A stretch of 64,000 bases of DNA from Fodinicola feengrottensis (GCF_010993775.1 NZ_WOTO01000019.1:1-64000), one strand, 5' to 3'; shown: positions 18,634-30,125, counted from the stretch's first letter. Program-made: numbers and translations. Notes: generated by a model from the letters alone, not told the origin.

Positions 18634-20929
18634 TCAGCCCTTGGACAGGTAGTCGGCGGAGTCGGGGTCCAGGAAGGCGCGCACGGCGGCGGCCAGGGGC
18701 TGGTGGTCAGACAGGCTCGGGTCTGCCTCCACAATCGCGGTGGCCTCGTCTCGGGCCTCCTGGATCAGGTCGTGATCGCGCAGCAGCGACAGCAGTTTGA
18801 GCTGCGATCGCCGCCCCGACTGCAGGGCGCCCAGCACGTCGCCCTCGCGACGCTGCTCCAGGTCAATCCTGGCCAGCTTGAAGCCGTCAATGTTTTCAGC
18901 GACGCTCTTCAGCCGCTGCCCGGTCGGGGTTTCCGGGGCCGTCCCGGTGACCAGCAGGCAGAGCCCGGGCGCGCCACCGCGGCCGACCCGGCCACGCAGC
19001 TGGTGCAGCTGGCTCACGCCGAAGCGGTCCGCGTCGAGCACCACCATGACGGTGGCGTTGGGCACGTCGACGCCGACCTCGATGACGGTGGTGGCGATCA
19101 GTACGTCGAGTTTGCCGGCGCCAAACGCGGTCATCACCGCCTCCTTCTCGTCGGCGGACATCCGGCCGTGCAGGATCGCGCAGCGCAGCCCGGCGAGCGG
19201 GCCCTCCATCAGCATCGGCGCGACATCCAGCACGGCCAGCAGCTCACGCTTCTCGGACTGCTCCTGATCGAGATCGGCGGGGATCTCCAGGTCATCCTCG
19301 GGCCCGCCGGTGCCGCCGGTCTCTTCGCCGATCCGGGGGCAGACGATGTAAGCCTGGCGGCCGGCGGCGACCTCTTCCCGGACCCGCTTCCAGGTCCGGT
19401 CCATCCAGCGCTGGTCACCGGCCGGCACGACGTGTGTGGTGATGCCGGCGCGGCCGGCCGGCAGCTCAGCCAGGGCCGACACCTCGAGGTCGCCGTAGAC
19501 GGTGATCGCCACGGTCCGAGGGATCGGGGTCGCGGTCATCACGAGCACGTGCGGGGGCAGCTTGGACTTGGCGCGCAGGGCGTCCCGCTGCTCGACGCCG
19601 AAGCGGTGCTGCTCGTCGACGACCACCAGCCCGAGGTCGGCGAACTGGACGGCGTCGGTCAGCAGCGCGTGCGTCCCCACCACGATGCCGGCCTCGCCGC
19701 TGAAGACTTCCAGCTCGGCATTTCGCCGGGCCGCGGCCGTCATAGAGCTCTTCCCGGTCACCAACGTGATGCGGGTGGCGTGCTCGACGGCGCCCAGCTC
19801 ACCGGCCATCGCGAACGGTCCGAGCAGCTTGCGCAGCGAGCGGGCATGCTGGCTCGCCAACACTTCGGTCGGTGCCAGCAGGGCGGCCTGCCCGCCCGAG
19901 TCGACCACCTGCAACATCGCCCGGAGCGCGCACACGGTCTTGCCGGAGCCCACCTCGCCCTGCAGCAGCCGGTGCATCGGATATGAGTCGGTGAGCTCAC
20001 GCGACACCACCTCGCCGATCTCCCGCTGGCCCCCGGTCAGGGTGAACGGCAGCCGCGCGTCGAACGCGTCCAGCAATCCACCTCGTACGCCCGGGCGTGG
20101 CGCCGTCGGGTGCGCTCGCGCCTCATGCCGGCGCTGGGCCAGCGTGATCTGCAAGGCCAGCGCCTCGTCGAAGGCCAGCCGCGCTTTTTCGCCCTCTGCA
20201 GCAGGCCACGGCTGGAGGGCCGGTGGATCTCCCGCAGCGCGGTGTTCAGGTCGAGCAGGCCGCGGCGCGGCGCCGCAGCAGCGCCACCGACAGCGGGTCC
20301 AGCGGCGGCTCCATGGTCGCCAGCGTCACCTGCACACATCGCGCGATCGCCCAGGTCTGCACCTTCGCGGTGGCTGGATAGACCGGGATGAGCTCGCCGG
20401 CGAACACCTCCACGGCCTCCTTGGCGGCCGCCTCGGGATTGTCCGCGAAATCCGGGTCGAGCAACTCCAGCGGATCCAACGCGTTGAACTCGGCGTTGGT
20501 GATCTGCAGGTTGTTGTTGAAACGGGTCACCTTGCCGGCGAACAGCGCCCACGTGCCGACCTGGAGCTGCCTCATCCGCTGCTTCTGGTTGAAGAAGGTC
20601 AGCTTGAGCTTGCTCCGGCCGTCCCCCACGGTGACCTCGGCGATCTGCAGCCGGGAGTTCCCCTTCGCCCGCGAGGTGAACGTCTGCCGCTCGTTCATCG
20701 CCTGCACCTGCGCCAGCACGGTGACCTCTTCCCCCACCTCCAGGGAACCCAGATCGGTGTGCTCGCCACGCTCGGCATAGCGCCGGGGGAAGTGGTGCAT
20801 CAGGTCGCTGACCGTGTGCATGTCCAGCCGATCGGCAAGCTTCTTAGCCGTGCTGTTCCCCAGCACGGTCCGCAGCGGCGTCTCCATCGAATGCATAACG
20901 GCTAAGAGTTTGTCATTCCACCCCGACAA
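18634..20929 (-). CDS. recG: ATP-dependent DNA helicase RecG (frameshifted twice)
   Basis: Branch-migration helicase for stalled forks. N-terminal wedge/OB part: LMHHFPRRYAERGEHTDL, then KLKLTFFNQKQRMRQL. Helicase motifs: LLQGEVGSGKTVCALRAML (I), LAPTEVLASQHARSL (Ia), VVDEQHRFGVEQR (II, DEQH), LVMTATPIPRTVA (III), TTVIEVGVDVPNA and QLHQLRGRVGRG (V/VI). Frame changes lie at about 20270 and about 20190. The span is about 765 codons, slightly long if ATG 20929 is used; the inner Met at 20896 fits the family better. The first bases overlap the end of the DAK-like gene. Confidence 0.93.
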
Positions 20930-22574
20930 GAACGGGCCGGGAGGGCTGCCCGCCGTCGATCACCTGGACTTCGGCCAGCGGCCAGCGGGCTCGTACGTGC
21001 TCCTCAACCAACGCACCCAGACCCTCGGTCGCGTCCGCGCCGGTGACCACGGTGACCAGCTCGCCCCCGGCGCCCAGCAGCCGGTCCACCAGATCGGTCA
21101 GCGCGCCTGCCAGGGCCGCGGCGGCCGGGCCGTCGGTGACCGCGATGACCTCGCCCTCCACCAGCGCCACCACATCCCCGGCGCGGGCCCGGCCGGCGAC
21201 CGTCAGGGACTCCTTCGCGGCCACCACCAGCTCGGCCCAGCGGGTCGCGCCGGCCGTCTCGGCCATCGCGATAACGGTGTCGTCGAACCGCCTGACCGGG
21301 TCGTAGACAGCGGCCGCAGCCAGCGCCTGGACGGGCGAGGCGACTGGTACGACCGCGATCAGCCGGCCATCGGAGCGTGCGCTCGCGGCCGCCGCCTCGA
21401 CCGGCGCGTAACCGGCCTCTCGGCGGTGTTCTTGCCGCTCAAGCACACCACGATGACCTCCCAGGCGCCGGTGGCATCGACTGCGGCTCGTACGTCGTCG
21501 CTGGTCAGCGGCCTGCTCTCGGGCACTTGCAGGACGGTCGCGCCAGCCTCGGTGAGCACGTCCGCGAGGCCCGGGCCGGGCATGATCAACAGTGCCGCGC
21601 GGCCAGGTGGCGGCTCGGGCTGGTGGACGTGCCCGGCGTGCGGTGCGTGGTCGAGCTGGTCGGCGAACCGGGTGACCGAGATCCGGTGCGGCCGACCGGC
21701 TTCCACGCCTGCCTCGATCGCGGCACCCACGTCGTCCACGTGGACATGGACGTTCCACGTCCCGCGCTCGGCATCGGCCCGTACGACGGCCAGCGAGTCA
21801 CCCAGCGCCGCCAACTGTCGCCTCAGCACCTCGACCGCCGGCGCGTCGGTGTCCAGCAGGTATTGGACCTCGTACGCAGGTGCGACCGGCCGGCCGGCCG
21901 GCGCCGGCTCGTCCTCGGGCTCGGGCTCCTCGGCCAAGATCGAGCCGCCGGCCGCGACCACGCTCAACGCCTCCAGGAGCACCACCAATCCCCTGCCGCC
22001 AGCGTCGACCACGCCGGCGAGCGCCGCGAGCTGGTCGGGCGTACGAGCGAGGGCTTCGGCGGCTCCACGCGCGGCGGCCTCGCAGACCTCGACCAGATCG
22101 GTGGTGGTCTTTATGGCCGCTTCGGCAGCCGCGCGCGCCACCGACAAGATCGTCCCGTCCAGCGGTTCTTCGACCGCCGCGAAGCAGGCGTCCGCGGCCG
22201 TACCGAAAGCCGCCGCCAACTCCACCGGCGTGGCCACCGTGTGACCGGCGAGCGCGTCGGCCAGCCCACGCAGAAACTCGGCGACGATCACCCCGGAGTT
22301 GCCCGCGCGCCCCCAGCAACGCACCGCGGGCGGCCGCCCGGAGAACCTCACCGACTCGGTCCGACTCCCCCGCGTCGGCCAACGACCGGCACGCCGACCG
22401 CATCGTGAGCACCAGGTTCGTACCGGTGTCCGCGTCCGGCACCGGGAACACGTTCAGCCCGTTGATCTCGTCTCGGTGCCGCCGCAGCTTGGCCAGCCCC
22501 GCCGCACACCACCGGCGCGCGTGGGCCGCGTCGAACACGCCATCGGCGGCTGCGGGAGACGGGCTGGTCAACAC
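20913..22574 (-). CDS. DAK2/DegV-type (YloV-like) protein, probable fatty acid kinase subunit homologue (frameshifted twice)
   Basis: The N-terminal DAK2 (DhaL) domain has LNVFPVPDADTGTNLVLTM, the ATP/Mg-binding DxDTG motif. The second half is the YloV-type C-terminal part (ASPVQALAAAAVYDP and VIAVTDGPAAAALAGAL). The frame breaks at about 22310 (continuing AGNSGVIVAEFLRGLADAL) and about 21410 (continuing EAGYAPVEAAAASARSDGR). With GTG 22574 the total is about 554 codons, as in mycobacterial Rv2974c/2975c. FakA homologues bind fatty-acid-loaded FakB; the actinobacterial role is less certain. It precedes recG with a short overlap. Confidence 0.87.
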
Positions 22575-22766
22575 GGTGTCAGAGCCTATCCGCGAGCCTC
22601 GCTCATGCCTCATCCCCTCGCGATCCCCCTCGCGCGTGGAGGCTGGGGGCGACCCGGTTTGGCCATCGCTCGTACGGCCGGTTAGGCTTGACCGGTTGCC
22701 TGCGGCGAGTTGTGACGCGGGCCTTCTTATCGTCTGAGCTCGAACCTAATGTTCTGGAGTTGCAAA

Positions 22767-22958
22767 GTGGCTAGCGTGTGCGACGTTTGTGGCAAGGGGC
22801 CGGGCTTCGGCATGTCGGTCTCGCACTCCCACCGTCGGACCCACCGGCGCTGGAACCCGAACATCCAGTCGGTGCGGACCCCCGCTGGCGGCGGCACCAC
22901 CAAGAAGCTGAATGTCTGCTCTTCGTGCCTGAAGGCCGGCAAGGTCTCCCGCGGCTAA
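22767..22958 (+). CDS. rpmB: 50S ribosomal protein L28
   Basis: 63 aa from a GTG that follows [39 protein letters not shown] and [10 protein letters not shown]. The CxxC pairs (CDVC, CSSC) show the zinc-binding form. It is transcribed away from the DAK-like gene, as in mycobacteria, and followed directly by a hairpin terminator. Confidence 0.95.
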   Translation: MASVCDVCGKGPGFGMSVSHSHRRTHRRWNPNIQSVRTPAGGGTTKKLNVCSSCLKAGKVSRG

Positions 22959-22959
22959 C

Positions 22960-22979
22960 ACTCCGGTTTCCGGAGTTTT
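22960..22979 (+). terminator. Rho-independent terminator after rpmB
   Basis: Stem ACTCCGG/CCGGAGT with a TTT loop followed by a run of four T, starting 2 bases after the rpmB stop. Confidence 0.7.
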
Positions 22980-23171
22980 CTGAAGTCGATCGACGGGCCC
23001 GCGGACAGCGGCCCGCGATCGTGGGTCGTCACCAACGGCACTTCGTATTTCTTTCCGCAGTATTTTGCGGGCCGCGATCGTCAATGCCGCTCACGGCACG
23101 AATCAGGGGCCTCTGGACGCGTTCCTTATTGGCTGTCCGGCGCTCGGCCCTCGGTACGAGCCCGTCTGGGC

Positions 23172-23643
23172 TTAGAGGCTGCGGCCGTACGAGCGGACGG
23201 CTGGTTCGTTGGCGTAGTGGCCGAAGTCCGGGATCCGCTGGTAGCCGGCACTTTTTCGTACAGCGCGATGGCTTCCGGCTGGGCCAGTCCGGTCTCCAGG
23301 ATCATCCTTGCCCGGCCGGCTTGCCGAGCGGACTCCTCGACGGCCGCGAGCAGGGTCCTCGCGAAAGGCCCTTGCCGCGCGCTTCGGGACGCACCCACAT
23401 CCGCTTGAGCTCAGCGTTCTCGCCAACCGTACGCCAGCCAGCGCACCCCACCGGACGGTTGGCCAGCCAGCCGACCAGGAAGACGCCCAGGGGCGGCGTG
23501 AACTCCGCTGAGCGTACGGCGGTGGCATCACCGTCCTGGTCCCCGTAGCGGCAGCTGAGGTCCGCCATCAACTCGGCCCGCAGTCCAGCGGCGACCACGT
23601 CGTCGTACGCCACCGCCTCGACGCGGATGTGCGCGAGCGTCAT
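23172..23643 (-). CDS. GNAT acetyltransferase (frameshifted twice)
   Basis: GNAT fold: PPLGVFLVGWLANRPVGCAGWRTV, then ELKRMWVRPEARGKGL (acetyl-CoA-binding R/QxxGxG/A loop), continued after a frame change at about 23362 by ARTLLAAVEESARQAG and LETGLAQPEAIALYEK. A second change near 23265 leads to YQRIPDFGHYANEPAVRSYG and the stop at 23172. Corrected length is about 157 aa. ATG 23643 overlaps the thiL stop. It occupies the position of ung in mycobacteria. Substrate unknown. Confidence 0.8.
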
Positions 23644-24629
23644 CGGGCGAAGTGGTCGTGACCTTGGGGGCCGTCGTACGGGCCGCCGTCGACGGTCACG
23701 GCAGGCCCGTCCTCGCCGGCTTCCAGGACCTCTCCGACCCGGATCCAGCCCGCTGGCAGCGGCACCGCCGGCGCGAAGGTGGCCAGCAGCGCGTGGTCGT
23801 CGCCGCCGGTCAGGATCCAGCGCAGGGCGTCGTGCCCCAGCGCGTTCGCCGCGTTCGCCATGGGTTTCGGGCACCGGGAAGGCGCCCGAACGCAGGTCGA
23901 TCGACACCCCGGAAGCATCCGCCAGGTGGCTGGCGTCGGCGAGCAGGCCCATCACTCACGTCACACATCGCGGTCGTCCCCCCCCACCGCGGCGGCCTGC
24001 GGCCCGGCGGCGTACGGCGGCTGCGGCCGACGATGGGCCTCCACCAACATTCGAGGCGACCGGAATCCACGGGTAAGCACCGTTATGCCGGCCGCCGCGT
24101 GCCCCAACCTGCCAGCGACCGCGACGGCGTCGCCGGCCCGTGCGCCGGCCCTGGTCACCGGCGGCACCCCGGCGAGGTCGCCCAAAGCGGTCGCCGAGAG
24201 CATGATCACATCCGCCCGCGAGACGTCCCCGCCGACCACCGAAGCGCCCACCAGGGCGCACTCCTCGCGCAGCCCGTCGGCGAAGTCGTTCACCCAGTCC
24301 ACCGCGGTGTCCGCTGGGCACGCGAGCCCCACCACCAGCGCGGTCGGGGTCGCGCCCATCGCGACGATGTCGGCCAGATTGGCCGCGGCCAGCTTGTGGC
24401 CCACGTCCCGGCCGGACGACCAGTCGCGGCGAAAGTGCCGGCCCTCCAGCATCAGGTCGGTGCTGACGACCACCCGGCCGTCAGTGGCGCGCACCACAGC
24501 GGCATCGTCACCGGGCCCTAACAGGCTGCTCGCCCCCTGTGGCAACCTGGCCAAAATCCCCGCAATCAAGCCAAACTCGCCGAGCTCCCCCACCGACACT
24601 GACCCTCCCGGCCGCCGAAGTGCCTGCAT
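23640..24629 (-). CDS. thiL: Thiamine-monophosphate kinase (frameshifted twice)
   Basis: Last step of thiamine diphosphate synthesis. ThiL motifs: GELGEFGLIAGILARL, LLGPGDDAAVV (ATP/Mg), VVVSTDLMLEGRHFRRDWSS, GHKLAAANLADIVAMGATP and GDVSRADVIMLSATALGDL. At about 23990 the frame changes to LADASHLADASGVSIDL and at about 23870 to ANALGHDALRWILTGGDDHALLATF. The span from ATG 24629 is 330 codons. GTG 24599 is an alternative start closer to typical ThiL N-termini. Confidence 0.93.
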
Positions 24630-24701
24630 CCGATCACCGGACAACGCGCATACGGTAGCGTCCGATCGTTGGAAGCGGAGTCGACGACAAGGAGCGTCCC
24701 G

Positions 24702-24933
24702 GTGGTCCAGGCGTACATCCTGATCCAGACCGAGGTGGGCAAGGCCCGCGACGTCGCCGCCACGATCGCCGATATCGGCGGCGTGTCGAAGGTGGACTCG
24801 GTCACCGGCCCGTACGACGTCATCGTCCTCACCGAGGCCGAGACCGTCGACGAGCTGGGCAGTTGTAGTGAGTCGAGTACAGAACGTGCCGGGCATCACG
24901 CGGACCCTGACCTGCTCGGTGGTGCATCTCTAG
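24702..24933 (+). CDS. Lrp/AsnC-type stand-alone RAM (ligand-binding) domain protein (frameshifted)
   Basis: GTG start after AAGGAG. It reads VVQAYILIQTEVGKARDVAA, TIADIGGVSKVDSVTGPYDV and IVLTEAETVDELG, then after a frame change at about 24858 VVVSRVQNVPGITRTLTCSV and VHL-stop. This is the Lrp/AsnC C-terminal ligand-binding domain without a DNA-binding part, about 77 aa, common in actinobacteria beside thiL/ddl. Such proteins form ring oligomers and bind amino acids; the regulatory target is unknown. Confidence 0.85.
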
Positions 24934-24945
24934 CACCTGGTTTTC

Positions 24946-25528
24946 TTGCTTGCGTGCCTTCCCCGTCCACCCCTGCCCCCCACTCGCCGCGGCGCGGCCC
25001 GTACGGCGGCCTTCGTCGCTCTGCCGGTAGCCGTGGTGGCGGGACTCGCCTTCTTCGCCTTCCGCTCGGCGTCGGTCCCGTCGCCGGCGGCGAGCCCGAG
25101 CCCCGCTGCCTCTGGTCCGGTGCCGGTCACCGCGCCGCCGAGCGCGTCGGCCGCCTCGACCGCGGTCTGCGGCAAAGCGATCGGCGCGTTGCCGATCACC
25201 CTCAACGGCCAGCACTCCCGTGCGGTGACACACGGCGCCGGAGCGAGTGGTCGCTTGGGGTGATCCGCCGGTCGTCATGCGCTGCGGAGTCGCGCCCGTC
25301 ACGTACCCACCCGACGCGCAGCTGCTGGCGATCAACGGGGTGACTTGGTACGGCCACGCCGTCGGCAGCAGCACCGTCGTCTTCACCAGCGTCGACCGGG
25401 AGGTCCCTATCGAGATCACCGTGCCGGCCGCCAAGGGCAACCCCTCCGACCCGATCGCCACCCTGTCGACACCGATCGCGCGTACCGTCCCCGCCAGCGC
25501 TTCACCACATCCGTCGCCGAGCCGCTAG
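24946..25528 (+). CDS. DUF3515 membrane-anchored protein (frameshifted)
   Basis: One N-terminal membrane segment (TAAFVALPVAVVAGLAFFAF), an Ala/Pro/Ser linker, then VCGKAIGALPITLNGQHSRAV. After a frame change near 25245 it reads VVAWGDPPVVMRCGVAPVTYPP and NGVTWYGHAVGSSTVVFTSVDREV, the DUF3515 signature. It matches Rv2980 in position. The exact start is uncertain because of a C6 run at about 24973. The function is unknown; it is probably anchored in the membrane with the domain outside. Confidence 0.8.
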
Positions 25529-25587
25529 CGCGACCGGAATTCCGGCGGCAGACTCACTGTTCACCCATACGCCACGTCAGCTTCGCC

Positions 25588-25619
25588 GATCGACGCCCGG
25601 ATCCCTCCGGGCGTCGATC
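25588..25619 (+). terminator. Hairpin terminator between the DUF3515 and TPR genes
   Basis: GATCGACGCCCGG (25588-25600) pairs perfectly with 25607-25619 around the loop ATCCCT. No long U-run follows. Confidence 0.6.
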
Positions 25620-25652
25620 TTGGTGAGCGGGACTTCAAGCGAGGGAGGACTC

Positions 25653-26057
25653 ATGACCCACCAGGCGCCCTTCGCCAACGGGAACGGCAGCGACAGCGCC
25701 GCCGAGGTCTACGCGCGCGCCGAGCTCTTCCGGACCGCCGGCCAGCCCGCCGAGGCCGCCCGCATCCTCGAGCCGGTGGCTGCCGAACACCCGTCCAACG
25801 CGCAGGTGCTGACCACCCTCGCGCAGGCGTACTTCCACTCCGCGCAGCTCAACCGCGCCGAGGAGACCCTCCGCCAGCTCGTCGAGGTCGCTCCCGCCGA
25901 CCACTGGGCCCGCTTCGTCCTTGGTCGTACGTTGGAGCGCCAGGGCCGCTATCCGGAAGCCCTGGGGCACGTACGGCTCGCCGCCGCCATGCGCGACCAT
26001 CCCGACTACCAGGCCGCCCAGAACCGCCTCGAAGGCATGGTCCGCGACTCGGTCTGA
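25653..26057 (+). CDS. Tetratricopeptide-repeat protein
   Basis: Intact 134 aa from ATG 25653 with GGGAGG 5-10 bases upstream. Three TPR-like helices pairs: AEVYARAELFRTAGQPAEAA, AQVLTTLAQAYFHSAQLNRAEE and WARFVLGRTLERQGRYPEAL with HVRLAAAMRDHPDY. TPR units mediate protein contacts. No catalytic part is seen, and the partner is unknown. It is convergent with ddl, with only 9 bases between the stops. Confidence 0.8.
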   Translation: MTHQAPFANGNGSDSAAEVYARAELFRTAGQPAEAARILEPVAAEHPSNAQVLTTLAQAYFHSAQLNRAEETLRQLVEVAPADHWARFVLGRTLERQGRYPEALGHVRLAAAMRDHPDYQAAQNRLEGMVRDSV

Positions 26058-26066
26058 TTCAGCCGG

Positions 26067-27193
26067 TCAGCGCAGGCCGGTGCCGCGGCGAAGGGCCGTA
26101 CGGACCAGGCGGGCGACCAGCGCCGGATACGGGAGGCCGGTGGCTTCCCACATCTTCGGGAACTGCGAGATCGGCGTGAAGCCGGGCAGTGTGTTGATCT
26201 CGTTGACGATCAGCTCGTTCTCGGAAGTGAGGAAGAAGTCGACCCGCGCGAGCCCGGCGCCGTCCAGCGCGGTGAACGCCCGGCACGCACGCCGTCTCGC
26301 GAATCTCCGCGATCAGATCGGCCGGCAGGTTCGGCGGGATGTCGAACTCGGTCGCGTCGTCCAGATACTTGGTGTCGAAGTCGTACCAACCCTGCCGCGA
26401 CCCCACCACCCGGATCTCGGACGGCAGGCTGGCCTCCGGCGGCCCGCCGTCCTCGCCCTCCAGCACGCCACATTCGATCTCCCGGCCGATGATCGCGGCC
26501 TCCACCAGGACCTTCGGGTCGACCGCGCGAGCGGTCGCGATCGCCGTCTCCAGCTCGGACCAGTCGGTGATCCGGCTGATGCCGATGCTGGAACCACCGC
26601 GGGCCGGCTTCACGAAGGCCGACAGGCCGAGCCGCTCCCGCTCGCTCTCACTCAGCGTCTTCTCGTGCGGCCGCAGCACCGCGTACGGGCCGCTGGGCAG
26701 CCCCTCGGCGGCGAGCAGCTTCTTCGCATACTCCTTGTCCATGGCGACCGCGGACGCGAGCACACCGGCCCCGACGTACGGGATGTCGGCCATCTCCAGC
26801 AGCCCCTGGATCGTGCCGTCCTCGCCATAAGCGCCGTGCAGCACACGGGAAGACCACGTCCACGTCGGACAGCGCCGCGACGACGCCCTCTTCCGGGCGT
26901 ACGGCGAGCAGCCCGCGAGTCTGCGCGTCGGCGGGCAACACGACCTCGGTGCCGGTCAACACCTCGGGCATCTCCCGGCCGCTCTGGGCCAGTTCCTTCG
27001 GGTCGCCGCTGGTGAGCATCCACTGGCCGCGGCGGGTGATGCCGACCGGTACGACCTCGATCTCGTCGCTGCCGGCCAGTGCCGCGAGCACACTGGAGGC
27101 GCTCAGGGCCGACACACCGTGCTCGGTGCTGCGGCCCCCGAAGATCACCGCGACCCGGATCTTTCGCTGCCCACCCACCGGTCCATCGCTCAT
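26067..27193 (-). CDS. ddl: D-alanine--D-alanine ligase (frameshifted twice)
   Basis: Peptidoglycan precursor synthesis. It starts with [22 protein letters not shown] (ATP-grasp Ddl N-terminus). After a frame change at about 26845 it reads [38 protein letters not shown] and [13 protein letters not shown]. At about 26285 a second change leads to [20 protein letters not shown] and [20 protein letters not shown] (Mg-binding NEINT, C-terminal ligase signature). The span is 375 codons. It follows the mycobacterial order but is separated from gpsA by an insert. Confidence 0.95.
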
Positions 27194-27374
27194 CGCTGCG
27201 ACCCTACCCGGCGGCCCCCGCCGGCCTGTCGGCTACTCGACCCCGCCCACTGCTCGGACTGTCACCGTGCACAAACCCCGGCCGCGGTTTTCTGCGCCTA
27301 CTGCCAGTAGTGCCGCAGGTCACAAAGGGAGCATCCTGTGCTTAAACCGCGCACGTCCCGGCCCTGGAGGAAGC

Positions 27375-28258
27375 ATGAAACGGTGGTTCGTACGAGCGGG
27401 GCTGGCACTGACGGTGGCCCTCGCGCTGGGCTGGGCGTCGGCGCGGTCGCCGCGGCGGCGCGCGCGGCGCAGGCAGCGACCGGTGGGAACAACGACTTCT
27501 CGTGCCGGCCAAGCGCTGCCCATCCGGACCCGGTCGTGTTGCTGCACGGGACTTTCGCCACCTACTACGAAGATCTGAACTTCTTCCAGGCCGATCTCGC
27601 CAGCAAGGGCTACTGCACGTTTTCCTTGACGTACGGCGCTTATCCGCAATTCCCATTGGTCGGCGGGCTGGCGCCGATCGCCCAGTCGGCGGTGGAAATC
27701 AAGAACTACATCGAGCAGGTACGGGCCAACACCGGTGCCGCGAAGGTCGACATCGTCGGCCATTCCGAGGGCGGGCTGCAGTCCCTTTACGTGACCAAGA
27801 TGGAGGGCATCTCCAGCCACATCAACCGGGTGGTCGCGCTCGCGCCGCCGACCAAGGGCGCCACCGCCTCGGGTTTGCTGACGTTGGCGGAGAAAATCCT
27901 GCCCGGCGGCAAAGCCGAATTCGACCAGATCGTGAAAACGCTGGGAATGCCGGTGTTCGCCGACGAGCTGACCGGCGGATCGGCCGTCGTGGCGCTCAAC
28001 GACGGACCGGTCGCCCAGCCAGGCGTGAAATACACGATCCTCACGTCTCGTACCGACGAGCTCGTGACGCCGACGGAGAATTCCTTCGTCCGCGAGCCCG
28101 GGGTCACCAACTGGTACGTCCAGGATTTCTGCCCCTTCGACCCGGTCGGGCACATCGGCGAGGCGTACGACCTGAATGTCTGGCACCTGATCGACAACGC
28201 GCTCGACCCGGCAAACGCGACGCCGATCGCGGTCTGCGTCCTGGGCTCGCCGGGCTGA
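27375..28258 (+). CDS. Secreted triacylglycerol lipase / alpha-beta hydrolase (frameshift in signal peptide)
   Basis: ATG 27375 after GGAGG gives MKRWFVRAGLALTVALALG. The frame then changes at about 27430 into LGVGAVAAAARAAQA, together a long signal peptide. The mature enzyme has PVVLLHGTFATYYEDLNFF (oxyanion strand), VDIVGHSEGGLQSLYV (nucleophile elbow GHSEG, Ser), an Asp in LTSRTDELVTPTEN and a His in DPVGHIGEAYD. This Ser-Asp-His arrangement fits class-2 actinobacterial lipases. Mature length about 260 aa. Confidence 0.85.
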
Positions 28259-28278
28259 TCGCCCGCACCTTCGTCACA

Positions 28279-28307
28279 GCCGGTCGCGACTATCGCGACC
28301 GGCTTTT
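28279..28307 (+). terminator. Rho-independent terminator after the lipase gene
   Basis: GCCGGTCGCGA (28279-28289) pairs with 28293-28303 around a 3-base loop and is followed directly by TTTT. Confidence 0.85.
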
Positions 28308-28357
28308 AAACGTACCGAGGACTTGCCTTCTGGGTTTGTGCATGGCGACAATGCGGG

Positions 28358-29540
28358 ATGGAGTGGGAGCCACCCAATGCGGCGGACGTGCTGTGGCCGC
28401 TGATCGATGAGATCGCGACCGAGATGATCGCGCACTGCGCGACCGAGATCCCGGCGTACCAACTGCTCCCCCAGAGCGTCCTGGAGGGAGACCTGGTCGC
28501 CAACGCCCGCGCGGTGTTGGAGCTGTTTTTCAGCACCCTCGCTGCGAAACGGGCACCTACTGAGGAAGAGCTGGCGCTCCCGGTCGCATGGGGCGCCGAG
28601 CGGGCCAGGGACGGCCTGCCGCTGGACGCGGTCCTGCAGATCTATCCGCTCGGGGCTCGCGACGCGTGGACTTTCGCGATCCGGCAGGACGGCCTGGATC
28701 TGCCTGATCTCGGCGCCAGGATCCTGGATTTCCTCACCATCGTGATGCCCAGGGTCGCCGCCGCGTATTTGCGCGAACGCGAGGCGATCGACTGGGAACA
28801 GCGCGAAAGCCGGCAGAACCTGGGCCGGTACGCTGCTCGCCGGCCGTCCCGCGCACCGCGCCGCCGAGCGATCGGGACGCAAGCTCGCGGACCGCTATCA
28901 CGTCGTCGTGTTCCACCTCCCGGGCGTCGAGGCGGCGGCGGGCAGCCGAGCGGCCACCGAGCTTTTCCGTACGGTCCAAAGCAAACTCGACGCAGAGCAC
29001 GACGTTCTCGCAACCTTCGAACGAGACGGCGGAGTGCTGCTGGTCCCCGGCCCGGCAGCCCGGGTCGGCCAACTGCTCGGCCGGATCGACCAGGCCGCGC
29101 GGTCATCCTGCACGGCCGGCGCCGCGGCCGCGCCGGACCACTCCGGTATCCCGGCCGCCCACCAGGAGGCCACCGAAATTCTTACGCTGGCCGAAAATCT
29201 GCACCGCGGACCGGGCGTCTACTGGTTGGCCGACCTCGCCATCGAATACCAACTCGCCCAGCCGAGCCCGGCCCGCACCAGCCTCGCCGATATTTTGGCG
29301 CCATTGCGGGAACATCCGCATCTCATCGAGGCTCTGCGGTCCTTCATCACCACCGGCTACAACCGCGGCGCGGCCGCTGTAGCGCTCAACATCCACCGGA
29401 ACACCCTCACCTACCGGCTCGGCCGCATTCGTACGCTCACCGGCTACGACGCGACAAAACCAGCGGACGCTCGACAACTCGCCGCGGCGATGACGGCCTA
29501 CGACATCACCACGGCGCGCACAATCGGAATCCGATTGTAA
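28358..29540 (+). CDS. PucR-family transcriptional regulator (frameshifted)
   Basis: The N-terminal RsbRD/GGDEF-like helical sensor region reads VLWPLIDEIATEMIAHCATEIP and LDAVLQIYPLGARDAWTFA. After a frame change at about 28835 it continues LLAGRPAHRAAERSGRKLAD and YHVVVFHLPG. The C-terminal PucR HTH (HTH_30) is HPHLIEALRSFITTGYNRGA with AVALNIHRNTLTYRLGRIRT. About 394 codons. PucR-type regulators often control nearby catabolic genes. The lipase directly upstream is a candidate target, without direct proof. Confidence 0.85.
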
Positions 29541-29556
29541 CGACGTGCGGTGCCTG

Positions 29557-30119
29557 TCACGGCGACAAGAAGACCGCGACCGCCTCGTCGGCGAGCACGT
29601 CCGATCGTGGGGCCGCTGGATCGGTTTGGGCCAGCTGCGACAGCCCGAGGATGGCCGCGTAAGCGACCCGTGCCCGAGACGCGGCGCGGTCCGGTGGCAG
29701 GCCGAGTTCGCGGTAGGTGCTGGTCAGGACCCGCAGCCGAGCCTGGTTCACCTGACCCACCGCGTCCCTGACCCGAGGATCATTGCGGTCGCCGAGCAGG
29801 CTCAGGTGCACCGAGGGCGCCAGCGGCCGAGCGGCGTGCACGACAGTGACGAGGAGCTCGCGCAGCCGCCGCGCGCCGGATCGGCGATCGCGGTGAATTC
29901 GACAAGTCCGTCGTCGCCGTGACTTCGTACCCACTCCGCGAGAGCCGCCGCGATCAGCTCGTCCCGGCTCCGGTAGTGCGCGTAGAAACTTCCCTTGGTC
30001 ACGCCGAGCGTCCGCGCCAGTGGTTCGACCGCGACCGCGGCCAACCCGCCGTCCGCCATCGCCTTCAGCGCGGCCCGCGCCCAGTCCTGGGCGGACAGCC
30101 GGGTCGACTCGTTCACCAT
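29557..30119 (-). CDS. TetR-family regulator divergent from a cupin gene (frameshifted)
   Basis: HTH: ARAALKAMADGGLAAVAVEPLARTLG, then VTKGSFYAHYRSRDELIAAAL. After a frame change at about 29877 the C-terminal TetR domain reads ARRLRELLVTVVHAARPLAP, SVHLSLLGDRNDPRVRDAV and RVAYAAILGLSQLA. About 187 codons. It is divergent from the cupin gene. Between them lie three ATAC-N6-GTAT palindromes, the probable operators, implying self-control and control of the cupin gene. Confidence 0.85.
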
Positions 30120-30125
30120 GGCCAG

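Noticed and set aside
18028..19986. 652-codon + strand open frame opposite rsmD and recG
   Set aside because: Antisense shadow; RsmD and RecG motifs on the - strand are unambiguous.
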